Shown here one piece after another: positions 1 to 10,618 of a DNA stretch of 64,000 nt. The DNA lies in assembly GCA_028583405.1 (NCBI GenBank), contig CM053262.1, positions 22,320,521-22,384,520 of the forward strand, written 5' to 3'. Below the pieces are notes generated by a model. That model did not search any database, was not told the origin of the DNA, and saw only the letters and a list, made by a program, of their open reading frames with translations. The position numbers and the translations under genes are program-made. This DNA comes from Pogonophryne albipinna. Its lineage: Eukaryota > Chordata > Actinopteri > Perciformes > Artedidraconidae. Numbering within the stretch: the stretch's first letter is position 1; each line of letters opens with the position of its first letter.

Positions 1-590
1 CAGAAAGCGTCCGGTGCTTACGAGTCTGTAATCCATCTTTACACCGCTGCCAATCTAAATCCCTGGAGACTGGGACCAAAGACCGCAAGCTCCATATGGG
101 AAGTGAGCAAACTGTCGACTGTCCACACTAAGGCTAGACAAGCTGTTGAGTGCAGATCAACATAAAGGAGGAATAGAAGTGGTTGACGTAAACCGCACTG
201 TGGCTTATGAATTGGCTTCATCTTCACGAGAGTAGGATGCAAACTCAAGCCTCCTCCAAGCATCACTGAGCTGCTTCTTGACGTGAGAGAAGAGAATAGA
301 AACGAAGAGTGATCCTTGAAAGACTCAGCACAAAAGACAGGTTTTTCGTCAGCGATGGTTAAGAGCAGTCGGCTTCAGCTGCATATCTGTCACTTTAGAG
401 AATACTCCTGCAAAATGACAGCCTTACAGAAGAATTTCCTGCATCAGAGACGTGGACCAGCTTTCATGTCATATGTGCTTGAAACTTGAGTTTTAAAGCG
501 ATATAATGCGAGTAGCTATTCTTGTGTGTTGACCACAAAGAGATCTATATCAAAAAGACTATTCAACAGGGCAGAACAGAAGAGATAACA
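1..590. other. vipr1 intron, no recognised content
   Basis: No exon-like reading frame with splice sites and no repeat that I recognise. It lies upstream of the last vipr1 exon, so it is most simply intron. The preceding vipr1 exon should encode the seventh membrane helix, with a phenylalanine/valine-rich stretch ending in LNGE; I looked for it here and did not see it, so it must lie before the window. Confidence 0.4.
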
Positions 591-2215
591 AAACAATGAC
601 GTATATAATAATAATAGATTTAATTTGTTAGCGCTTTTACAGGTGCTCAAAGACGCTTTACAGATATAGTGAAGAGAAAAGAAAAGGAAGGAACAACAAA
701 TAAATATATAGTTAAAGTTAAAGTCAAATAATACAAAAACAATCACACATTAAAAGCCAGATTGAAGAGGTGAGTGTTTTGTGAGTGTTTTGAAGGTGGT
801 GAGGTCAGTGCAGTCTCTGATGGGTTGGGGGAGTGCGTTCCAGAGGGAGGGGGCAGCGACGGAGAAGGCTCTGTCCCCCCAGGTCCGGTGATTGGTGCGG
901 GTGGGGATGGATAGGAGGTTGGCTTCTGATGAGCGGAGGCAGCGGGAAGGGGTGTGGTGGTGCAGCAGGTCTGTGAGGTAGGGGAAAGGGGCGTGGTGGT
1001 GCAGCAGGTCTGTGAGGTAGGGGAAAGGGGCGTGGTGGTGCAGCAGGTCTGTGAGGTAGGGGGAAGAGGTGTGGTGGTGCAGCAGGTATGTGAGGTCTGT
1101 GAGGTAGGGGGAAGGGGTGTGGTGATGCAGCAGGTCTGTGAGGTAGGGGGAAGGGGTGTGGTGGTGCAGCAGGTCTGTGAGGTAGGGGGAAGGGGCGTGG
1201 TGGTGCAGCAGGTCTGTGAGGTAGGGGGAAGGGGTGTGGTGATGCAGCAGGTCTGTGAGGTAGGGGGAAGGGGCGTGGTGGTGCAGCAGGTCTGTGAGGT
1301 AGGGGGAAGGGGCGTGGTGGTGCAGCAGGTCTGTGAGGTAGGGGGAAGGGGCGTGGTGGTGCAGCAGGTCTGTGAGGTAGGGGGAAGGGGCGTGGTGGTG
1401 CAGCAGGTCTGTGAGGTAGGGAGAAGGGGCGTGGTGGTGCAGCAGGTCTGTGAGGTAGGGGGAAGGGGTGTGGTGGTGCAGCAGGTCTGTGAGGTAGGGG
1501 GAAGGGGTGTGGTGGTGCAGCAGGTCTGTGAGGTAGGGGGAAGGGGTGTGGTGGTGCAGCAGGTCTGTGAGGTAGGGGGAAGAGGTGTGGTGGTGCAGCA
1601 GGTCTGTGAGGTAGGGGGAAGGGGTGTGGTGATGCAGCAGGTCTGTGAGGTAGGGGGAAGGGGTGTGGTGATGCAGCAGGTCTGTGAGGTAGGGTGGGGG
1701 GTGTGGTGGTGCAGCAGGTCTGTGAGGTAGGGGGAAGGGGTGTGGTGGTGCAGTAGGTCTGTGAGGTAGGGGGAAGGGGTGTGGTGGTGCAGCAGGTCTG
1801 TGAGGTAGGGGGAAGGGGCGTGGTAGTGCAGCAGGTCTGTGAGGTAGGGGGAAGGGGTGTGGTGGTGCAGCAGGTCTGTGAGGTAGGAGGGGGGGTGTGG
1901 TGGTGCAGCAGGTCTGTGAGGTAGGGGGGGAGCCTGATTGTTGAGGGCTTTGTGAGTAATCAGGAGGACTTTGAAGTTGATTCTTTGACGGACAGGGAGC
2001 CAGTGGAGGTTCTGGAGGACGGGAGTGATGTGGTCTCGGGAGCGGGTGTGGGTGAGGAGGCGGGCAGCAGAGTTCTGGATATGTTGGAGTTTATTGAGGA
2101 GGTTGGATGGTATGCCATAGTAGAGGATGCTATTGCAGTAGTCGAGTCGTGAAGTGATGAATGCATGAATCAGGGTTTCAGCAGCAGAGGAGGAGAGTGA
2201 TGGGCGGATGAATAT
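591..2215 (-). mobile_element. L2-clade LINE 3' fragment, reverse orientation
   Basis: The minus strand reads as the C-terminal part of an L2-type reverse transcriptase. Signatures seen near 2000-2190 include RLDYCNSILY, IQNSAARLLT, DHITPVLQNLHWLPV and KALNNQAPP. The 3' end at about 600-660 has the agcgcttt...ggtgctcaaagacgctttacag-like ending common to fish L2 copies. The catalytic RT core is missing, so this is a 5'-truncated copy. The part coding YLTDLLHHHTPSP has expanded into a minisatellite (945-1930), and the frame is lost inside the array, so no functional protein is encoded. It lies in the last intron of vipr1. Confidence 0.8.
945..1930. repeat. 39-bp minisatellite inside the L2 coding region
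   Basis: About 25 head-to-tail copies of a G-rich 39-bp unit containing gtgcagcaggtctgtgaggt. Most variation is a T/C in ggtgtgg/ggcgtgg, one A in tgatgcag, and one longer copy near 1083-1100 that repeats part of the unit. 39 bp is 13 codons, so the array stays open in several frames; on the minus strand it spells YLTDLLHHHTPSP, a normal piece of the host L2 protein. The open frames at 743-2242 (-) and 954-1730 (+) are products of the repeat and not genes. Confidence 0.9.
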
Positions 2216-2404
2216 ATGCCACAATGGTATGGTATATGCCACAAACTGGGATGAGACACTGAGTTACAAAGGCTAGGTTTTTGTTTTTAACATTGTTGGT
2301 AACATTGCTAGAGCTTCCTCTGCAAAGGACGGTGGGATTTCACCATTGGATTTTGGTATGTTGCAGAAAATAAGCTTTGTGGCAAACTTTTATGATACTT
2401 TAAC

Positions 2405-2634
2405 ACATTGTATATGATAGGCTAAGGGGCGTGACATCTCTAATCGGTCAATCAATCACAACAGACGCGACCAGCTAACCATTCAGAACAGACTGGGCTC
2501 TGGTTTCAGTCAGAGGGTGAAAAGAGGTGCTGCAGCACAGGCAGTATGAGAACAATAAAGCACTTTTTGAACATTAAAGCATGGAGACATGTCTCAGTGT
2601 AACCCTGAAAATGAGCAGAATATGTCCCCTTTAA
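2405..2634. mobile_element. TTAA-type miniature element, partial copy
   Basis: Shares ordered blocks with the element at 48268 and after (the 'ggctaaggggcg', 'accaatcacaacaga', 'gggctctggtttcag', 'gtatgagaacaataaag', 'taaagcatggagacatgt' series) and ends in ...tgtccccttTAA beside a TTAA at 2631-2634. The left end is not clear. It sits immediately upstream of the last vipr1 exon. Confidence 0.6.
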
Positions 2635-2660
2635 AGTAATATTGTTCATATCCACTGTAG

Positions 2661-2852
2661 GTGCAAGCAGAGATCAAGAGGAAGTGGCGGAGGTGGCACC
2701 TGCAGAGATACATGGGCTCCGACACCAAATACCAACATCCGTCCATCGGCAGCAGCAACAACTTCAGCACCCAGATCACCATGATGACCCGCTGCAGCCC
2801 CAAAACACGGAGGACTTCTTCCTCCTGCAACGACGACCTGTCTTCCATATGA
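2661..2852 (+). CDS. vipr1: Vasoactive intestinal polypeptide receptor 1 (VPAC1), last coding exon
   Basis: This exon follows a polypyrimidine-poor but valid ...cactgtag acceptor and encodes the last 63 residues of a class B G-protein-coupled receptor, ending in TGA at 2850-2852. It opens with VQAEIKRKWRRWHLQ, the basic amphipathic helix after the seventh membrane segment that is typical of VIP/PACAP/secretin receptors. The rest is a Ser/Thr-rich cytoplasmic tail (FSTQITMMTRCSP, then RRTSSSCNDD), the region where such receptors are phosphorylated and bind arrestin. In the family the receptor binds VIP and PACAP at the plasma membrane and signals through Gs and cAMP. All membrane segments are outside the window. 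The exon starts at a codon boundary, as expected after ...LNGE in the family. The vipr1-sec22c-nktr-zbtb47 order supports the call. Whether this is one of two fish paralogues cannot be told. Confidence 0.88.
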   Translation: MQAEIKRKWRRWHLQRYMGSDTKYQHPSIGSSNNFSTQITMMTRCSPKTRRTSSSCNDDLSSI

Positions 2853-4942
2853 CTCGCACAAAAAGTGAGAGACATTCATGCTGTACAACAAACTCTCGTG
2901 CCAAATATAGGACAGAAAAGGACGCAACGAAACCCCCTACACATCTGCTAACGTGTTGCTTGAGTGTGACTTGGACAAAGTAAAGTGATAAGAAGTTTTA
3001 ATCTCCATGCTTCTTAAAAAAAAGTGACAAAGAAATGAGCTTCACAAACAGCTTTTTCACACTTGGATGAGAACCATTCAAGATTCATTGCACATGTACT
3101 GTACAGGGGAATTAGTGAGTCATATCATTATGGATCATTTGGTAAATCATTATCAAGTTCCCTGTGTGATGTGTCACATTTTAACGGGGTTAGGTTAGGG
3201 AATCCTAATGTGAACTGCACCAGCAGCCCTGCAGTCTGATGTAATTATCACTGATTAAAAATCACTTAGCGGATTCCTGCAGCTCCAAATGAACAAGGCT
3301 GGTGCGAAGACGTTAAAAGAAAAGGAGCAAAGGTTTTTCTTTTAACAGCAAATCTAATTATTTATATCGTGGAGTGACATCAAAGGCAAAGAATAGCACC
3401 AGAAATGCATTATGAAGATGTGTTTGAATGTGAGAGGTGAACTGACTTCAGACCAGTGTGCTGCTGATTCCCAGCGATGGGTCTGGAGCATAAATGCCCT
3501 TCTCTGCACTATCACTCTCATGAGAGACTGATTTCCTTTCCATCAGTACAGCCCACCCTCTTGTTCGTGTGATATCTGTGTTGTTGTTTTTTTTTTATTG
3601 CATGTGCCGATCGCTGACGAGTGCCTGGTTTCATTGTTTCCGAAGTGACACTTTCAATCCAATCTTCACCGTCTGTGAGCAGCTCCGGAGAGGAAACGCC
3701 TTGAAGCAAATCAGCCTTTCAATGTTTACAGTTATAAATAGCATTGTACACACAAATCTACAGTGTAAAGAATAACTCTACATCGTCGTGCCATACCGTT
3801 TGCATTGTTGCTACAATAAGTTGTTGTTTGATAAAGTCCACAGGAATGATCTTGCTTGTGTATGCAGCAGTCTGTGGCTAAATGCTTAGTATAACAGCTG
3901 AATAATTGCACCGCATTACACTTAAAAACAGACTTGAGTGTCTGAGCAGTGCTTCTGTGATTTTGAATTCTCTTTTGACCCGTCTGGTTCTCCGAGGAGG
4001 AGTGTGTCCGACATGTCAGCAGAGTTTTGTTCAAAGCAAAGCAAGGTGACAGGGATGACTGGTGCTGTCACCTCAAGGCCATCATTGTGCTTTTCAGACC
4101 ACAAGATCAGACGTGATGTTTGCTGGTTACAAAAGATAAGAGTAATACTGCATGTTTGGACATCTTCATAGTCCTCTGAGAGAGTGATATTTACCAAAAT
4201 GTCAAACTATTTCCTTAAATTATCCCAGATTGTTTAGTGCTTGTTGTCAGTCAATGTAATTGTGTGCCGACGTACCTCTCATATGGTGAATGTAGATATA
4301 TGTACATACAAAAGAAACAAGCCAAGTGATTTTAAATCAGTCAGGTGTTGCTAGATATTATCTTTTTAGTGTTTTGGTGACTTTGCATGGTTGTTTTGTA
4401 TCAGTGAGATAATAATACAAAGGTTTTGAAATAACAACCATTTAAATGTTCACTTAAAGTAATAATGCAGTGTTGAATTATGTGTTACATAGACGTGTTA
4501 ATATGCAAGCTTGGATAATGTGTATATTTAGCATTTGATTGGTTATGTGTTGCATGTGACAGTGGTGCAATGCATACCATTGTGAAGCTTCAAATGTGAA
4601 CACAAAAGGCTCTTTCTTAGTTAAAAATAATTGTTGTTTTTTAAATATTATTCATTGTTTTTGTTGTACAGTGTATGTCAAGATTGCTGTCTTGGCAGAA
4701 AACTTGCCATAAAATATTGACATTGTTCCACTCAAACTGTGTGAAATAATTACTTTTTTATTGAGATCATTTCAAATTCCACGTTGTATTCTGCTGTCAA
4801 AATGAAATCCCATCAAGTCAATTCTTTCTGCTGCATGAACATCCGTAATGTCCTTATTGACTACATGTGACGTATTGTTGCTTAAATGAAGTGTGCTACT
4901 TGACAAGGGCATAATTTAAGTTTTATCTACAGAGATTCTTAC
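2853..4942 (+). other. vipr1 3'UTR and/or spacer
   Basis: AT-rich sequence after the vipr1 stop with no credible second gene. Part of it should be 3'UTR. I see no clean AATAAA; weak candidates are ATTAAA near 3253 and the ATAAAATATT stretch near 4710. Short open frames here have no recognisable content. Confidence 0.4.
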
Positions 4943-4946
4943 TTAA

Positions 4947-5771
4947 GGAGACCCTATTATGTTTCGTAATTGCATTTTGAGCCTCTACTATGACATGTCT
5001 CCATGCTTTAAAGGTCCCATGTCGTGCTTTTCTGGTTATTACCCGTCCCCTTGTGTGTTATGAAGCTTTTTCTGCATGTAAACGGTCTGCAGAGTCACAA
5101 ACCCTCAAAATACACCCTGTAGCGAGTAAAACTCTAACACAGGAAAGACCTGTCTATGCTGCCCCAGAACGCCTCGTTGGAGATTTCACTTTTTCCATTG
5201 TTTACTTTTGGGTATAGTGACGTATTACGGGTATAGTGACGTATTACGGGTATAGTGACGTAACATAACGTCCATGGAGCCGTTACGTTTGGACCAATCC
5301 GCGGACTTCCTCTGCTGCGAGGAGCTGGCTCACTGGTGTGGGGTCGGCGAGACAGCGAGACACCGCGGAACTCAGCCTGGGCACACACACAAACTCCCAG
5401 CCAGGCTGCGGGTGTGTGTGTGTGTGTGTGTGTTTCAGGCTGGGTTTCACTGTGTCTCGCAGACGGCCACTGGGCTCACGGGGGGGGGGCAGGAGCTCTA
5501 ACAAGCCGTTTAGGACAGAGAGTGAATACACATACTATACAGAGATGCTGTATGAAAAACCAATGTGAGTTTGGAAAATTGCACAGTATACATTTATTTT
5601 AGTAGACCTCAACAATGGAATTATGATCAGTAGAAATGGCCATGGGACCTTTAATGTTCTAAAAGTCTTTATTTTCTCATCCTTCCTGCACCCTGCAGCA
5701 CGTCTTTACAGGCACAAAAACCTAGCACACTACATGAAAGGAAAAACTCCAAAAAGCATAATAGTGCCTCT
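4947..5771. mobile_element. TTAA-type miniature element (outer), interrupted
   Basis: The left end follows TTAA (4943-4946) and reads ggagaccctattatg; the right end reads gcataatagtgcctct before TTAA (5772-5775). The ends are imperfect inverted repeats of the same family as the copies at 2405, 41507, 48268 and 52583. It is split at 5008 by a second TTAA element. Confidence 0.7.
5012..5650. mobile_element. TTAA-type miniature element (inner), aggtcccatg family
   Basis: Ends are the perfect inverted pair AGGTCCCATG / CATGGGACCT. Both sides carry a TTAA duplication (5008-5011 and 5651-5654), as made by piggyBac-type transposases. About 640 bp, no transposase frame. It contains a short GT tract (about 5411-5431) and three tandem copies of tatagtgacgtattacggg at 5212-5262. 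A second copy of the family lies at 63250-63906. Confidence 0.85.
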
Positions 5772-5775
5772 TTAA

Positions 5776-7017
5776 GCTTCAGACATAACACCTGTAATTG
5801 AAAATGATATCTTCACAGTCTTTTACATTAGCAATATTCACATTTTACAGCTTGAATATAATCAGGTAGCAACACATGTCATTAATTAGGAAGAAAATGT
5901 GTTATTAAGAGAAGGGTAGGAAAACACTATCTCCAGCTTGTAGAGAGAGGAACAGGTAACAGTGCCTCTAAATGTACAAACCAGGCATTACTCCTTTCAA
6001 TCAAATCTCAGTATTGGGATATGAAGTCAGAAATCAAAGCACCTCTTGCTCCAGTTCCCTCCATTGTTAGTTCAGTTACAATATTTGACGGGTATAACTG
6101 GCCCCGCTGAGTTTGCTTTGGCGTAATGAAACCGCAGCTATTTGAGTTAATCCGTGTGTTGTCCCTCAGGTTTATTGGTTCTCTCGATGCCTGTGAGGCC
6201 TCTCGCTGTGCTCAGCAGCTCGGCGAAGAAGAGCGAATTCAACCAAGGAAAAAGGCTGTGTGCCGTAAAAAGATTAACAAACACATCAGCCGCTCTCGGG
6301 CCTGATGTTTCATTAGCTCTGACCATGAAGTGGAAATGAGCATGCATATAATACGATTAACTATTAATAGGAACTGTAATTGTTGTGAATAGAGGGATTA
6401 TTAGGGTTGTTGCATTGAAAACATCAACCCTGAGGCCCCTGGGTGTCATATGCTCGTCAAATAGATGTGCTTATTTTTGTAAACGCTTAATTATTATTGT
6501 TAAAGTGTCTTGCTCTCATTAAACAGGCAGTGGGCTGAGACGAAAGAGAAGATGGATGTTGTTATTTTTAGATTCCCAGTGACACTTAAAATGTGCAACA
6601 GGTGTCCTGCCTTTCAGCGTCGTTTAATATTCATGACACCGGTTAAATATTCATGTTGCAAATAAAGCAAAGTTTGGAGAGGCGAGTGTCCAAACGGCCA
6701 AGAGGCTGCTTTCCGTGACTCTGATTTAAAAGGAAGCCGTCGGATCCGATCAGAAGCCAGGAGTCATGCTATTGAACATCAGAGGAAAAGCTGGAGGATA
6801 AGCCTCGCTGTTTATCAATGATTTCATGAAAGAATGAGTAAAGGCTCTTCTCTTCCATGCGAAAGCTTAAAGAGAGATGCAGCTTTGTTGGATAATAACA
6901 GAATTGAAAGTTTAGGAAAATATCTCGCTTTAGCATGCCAACGAATGCCAGCTGGTATGAGACCCAGAAAGAAAAAGGTTTCAAATTTCCTTTTTCTTTT
7001 ATCACACAAGTCTTTAC
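5776..7017. other. Spacer, no gene recognised
   Basis: No gene or known repeat recognised. The stretch 6400-6760 has the look of a conserved regulatory element (homeodomain-like TTTAATATTCATGA and TTAAATATTCATG blocks), but this is impression only. Confidence 0.3.
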
Positions 7018-7353
7018 GGCCCGTCCGCACTACAGCTTCAAAAAAAGCTTGGAGCTGGGCGTGTCTGAAGCTCGACCAACAACCAATCACATCAATCTCC
7101 CGCCCCTGACACACAAGCAGCGGTTTGATTGGCTAGAGCTTGTACTGGCATATTATTTGATTGGCTGACGCTTCCACCGAAAGCTTCAGAAGCTTCAAAA
7201 GTTGAACATTGCTCAACTTTTGCAGCCAGGAAAGCTCCGCTCTGCTTCCCACAATGCAGTTCGGCGAAAAGTGACGTCACCCCATTCAAAGTGAATGGGC
7301 AGACGCGTTGGAAACCGTTTTTGAAGCTGTCGAAGCTGTAGTGTGGACGGGCC
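7018..7353. mobile_element. Miniature DNA element with about 22-bp terminal inverted repeats
   Basis: The left end GGCCCGTCCGCACTACAGC and the right end GCTGTAGTGTGGACGGGCC are inverted copies with one mismatch. It also holds an internal small palindrome (aagttgaacattgctcaactt) near 7200. No coding capacity. The target duplication is not resolved, so the superfamily is open. Confidence 0.75.
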
Positions 7354-7504
7354 ATAGGGTGGTATAATGACTAACAAAAACTAAAAAAATATATTTGCAT
7401 TTTTGTTTTATTGTGTGTCCTTTGTAGAGGACATCGGGTGTTATACGAAGCATAGTATACAAACAACATTAACATACAAGCACATTTAGACAACATTAGA
7501 GCAA

Positions 7505-9013
7505 AGAGGGGAGGTCACTGAGGTTGTTAAACAACTCCACAGTGGCAAAGCCCCGGGGGTGGATGAGATCCGCCCAGAAATGCTGAAGGCTCTGGGTGTT
7601 GAGGGACTGTCATGGTTGACACGTCTCATCAACATTGCGTGGAAGTCGGAAACAGTACCGAAGGAGTGGCAGACCGGGGTGGTGGTTCCCATTTTTAAAA
7701 AGGGGGATCAGAGGGTGTGTGCCAATTACAGAGGCATCACACTACTCAGCCTCCCCGGGAAAGTTTACTCTAAGGTACTCGAAAGGAGGGTCAGGCCGAT
7801 TGTCGAACCTCAGATTGAGGAGGAACAATGCGGATTCCGTCCTGGTCGTGGAACGACGGATCAGCTTTTTACTCTCGCAAGGATCCTGGAGGGGGCCTGG
7901 GAGTACGCTTATCCGGTCTACATGTGTTTTGTGGACTTGGAGAAGGCGTATGACCGGGTTCCCAGGGAGTTACTGTGGGAGGTGCTGCGGGAGTATGGGG
8001 TGAGGGGGTCTCTACTCAGGGCCATCCAATCTCTGTACTCCCAAAGCGAGAGCTGTGTCCGGGTCCTCGGCAGTAAGTCGGACCCATTTCCGGTGAGGGT
8101 TGGCCTCCGCCAGGGCTGCGCTTTGTCACCAATCCTGTTTGTAATATACATGGATCGGATTTCGAGGCGTAGTCATGGGGGAGGGGGTCTGCGGTTCGGT
8201 GGACTAAGGATTGCACCACTGCTTTTTGCAGATGATGTGGTTCTGATGGCTTCATCGGTCTGCGGCCTTCAGCACTCACTGGATCGGTTCGCAACCGAGT
8301 GTGAAGCGGCTGGGATGAGGATCAGCACCTCCAAATCTGAGGCCATGGTTCTCAGCAGGAAACCGATGGACTGTCCACTCCAAGTAGGGAATGAGTCCTT
8401 ACCCCAAGTGAAGGAGTTCAAGTATCTCGGGGTCTTGTTCTCGAGTGAGGGAACAATGGAGCGTGAGATGGGCCGGAGAATCGGAGCAGCGGGAGCGGTA
8501 CTGCAGTCGCTTTACCGCACCGTTGTGACGAAAAGGGAGCTGAGCCGGAAGGCAAAGCTCTCTGTCTACCGGGCCATTTTCGTTCCTACCCTCACCTATG
8601 GTCATGAAGGATGGATCATGACCGAAAGAACGAGATCGCGGATACAAGCGGCCGAGATGGGTTTTCTCCGCAGGGTGGCTGGTGTCTCCCTTAGGGATAA
8701 GGTGAGAAGTTCGGTCATCAGGGAGGGACTCGGAGTTGAGCCGCTCCTCCTTCGCGTCGAAAGGAGCCAGTTGAGGTGGTTCGGGCACCTAGTTAGGATG
8801 CCACCTGGGCGCCTCCCTAGGGAGGTGTTCCAGGCACGTCCAGCTGGGAAGAGACCAAGGGGTAGACCTAGGACCAGGTGGAGGGATTATATCTCTTCGC
8901 TGGCCTGGGAGCGCCTTGGGATCCCCCAGTCAGAGCTGGTTGATGTCGCCAGGGAAAAGGAAGTTTGGGGCTCTCTGCTGGAACTGCTACCCCCGCGACC
9001 CGACCACGGATAA
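7505..9013 (+). pseudogene. RTE-type reverse transcriptase, N-terminally truncated frame
   Basis: An open frame of about 500 codons with no stop. It shows fingers motifs (DEIRPEML, WQTGVVVPIFKKGD, NYRGITLLS), the CGFRPGRGTTDQ motif, FVDLEKAYDRVPR with the first catalytic aspartate, GLRQGCALSP, and the FADD active-site box at 8225-8236. It then has the thumb and the C-terminal region with WFGHLVRMP and GRPRTRWRDY. The AP endonuclease domain that normally precedes the RT is absent, because the copy was truncated on insertion; there is no start codon of its own. The lack of any stop or frameshift suggests a young insertion. It cannot move by itself. Confidence 0.85.
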
Positions 9014-9036
9014 GCGGAAGAAGATGGATGGATGGA
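7505..9036 (+). mobile_element. RTE-clade LINE (Rex3-like), 5'-truncated insertion
   Basis: A non-LTR retrotransposon 3' part with an intact reverse-transcriptase frame to the stop at 9011-9013, then a very short 3'UTR ending in GATG repeats (ggatggatggat), a tail typical of fish Rex3/RTE elements. It is flanked by an 8-bp duplication TAGAGCAA at 7497-7504 and 9037-9044. The start is truncated inside the RT domain. An 84-bp copy of the same 3' end lies at 40567-40650. Confidence 0.88.
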
Positions 9037-9044
9037 TAGAGCAA

Positions 9045-10614
9045 CTCAATGCAACAAATACTCAGCCCTCATTTGTAGTACTCCATCCTTTTTTGAAATA
9101 CAGAGATACATCTGACACTTGAGGCACTTGATGTATGTTTTCCCACTGCATCCGTCTGCCATGAACCCTACAGAAACCTACGTGTTAGTTTTGACTCATA
9201 GTGGACTCCATTTGTGTTGTGTAAAATGGGGGAAATAAAAAGTTAGCAAATCCCCATGTCCTCCTCAGAGGACATTCATAAAAACATTTAGTTTTGGGTC
9301 AAATAAGTATTACACTGCTCTGAAACTCACTACACTAACTCCTAAGATGTTCCCTTACTATAATTAATTAAAATATTGAACTCACAACACTGGTAATTAC
9401 AAAATGACAAACTTACCATTTCTCTTTCTATAAATAGTGCTTGGTTGACGCCATGTTGAAATACAATGAAATTATCTTTTTCAAAGCCACACCCCCACAT
9501 ATGGCATATGTTTGAAAAGCCCAGGATGTCCTCTGTGGGGTTCAATTTGAGTTAATGCTGTGGCATGTATAACCTCAAAGTCATGGACCAGAACCCAATG
9601 TGCTCCAAAGAGGACGAAAATGACTGGGTGGGTCTCTGGAGGATAAAAGAACAATATGGACAGCTCTAGATCTAATGGTGCCTCATTGAATACGGCACAA
9701 TGTGGTAAAACTGCAAACTGGTTATAGTTAAAGTTTTCAGTCTGACCATCTCTTCTGAACCACAAAAACTCAACAAGTCGGGGATGGTTAAAATGCTTTA
9801 GTATGAGAAAAAGAAAGCACTTTTTGAAGTTATTTTCCCCTTCACTTCTGTCACTGCCAACACACAATGTAGTAGAAACGTTTTAGAAATGGGCTCCTTG
9901 ATTCATGTTTATCCGAGGTGTCAAAAAGCTTGGGAAGTTGTTTCACACATTTAAACAATGACAGGATGCTTCATATCGCTTTTGACATAATTAATGTAGT
10001 ATTTAAAGCATGCCGTCATGTCTGGGTGAAGTAATGTTATTGTGAAGGCCTGGGGTTTGACGGTAGGGAGGGTTTTCACTTACATACAGTCTATAGTTAT
10101 CGCTTTGTATTATACACACATGGGATACTCTGTGAATATCCTTCAGATACAACAAATAAGAAATTATAAGTAAGTTTTGAATGATAACATATTTTAAGCA
10201 TTGACTGACTGAAGCAAAACAGATCCTTTATTTTCTAGAACCACAGATCTATCAAGTTAACTGAATCTCTTTGGATCAATTAATGAAGTGTCAGAAAATC
10301 CACTTCAAGGCAGACAATAATGTACTGGCGAGAATGGAGTAAAGTTTATGATTGGATTTGTCTCTGCTTTGTGGTTACAATAATTGTTGAGTCGAGCCAG
10401 TGAGCAGGGAACATCAAAGACTTTGGGTTTATGAACTGTTGAGCATCCTAATACGCATAAGGGACATCCTTAGTAACAGACCGGGAATCAACACATGACA
10501 GATGGAACATAGTGTGAATGTTAAAGCCATTGTTTCCGCATCAGCTACGAAAGCACACTATGGGAATCCAAGAAATGCAAAAAGGTAGATATTTTTTGCT
10601 ATAATAAACCATTC
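9045..10614. other. Spacer, no gene recognised
   Basis: AT-rich, with short open frames only. The motif 'gaggacat' recurs near 7430, 9270 and 9530, hinting at an older repeat into which the RTE copy inserted, but I could not define its ends. Confidence 0.3.
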
Positions 10615-10618
10615 TTAA

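Noticed and set aside
1..600. Upstream vipr1 exon in the first 600 bases
   Set aside because: No frame with the expected membrane-helix residues ending in LNGE beside a GT donor.
954..1730. 258-codon + strand frame
   Set aside because: Pure repeat product of the 39-bp array, antisense to the L2 remnant.
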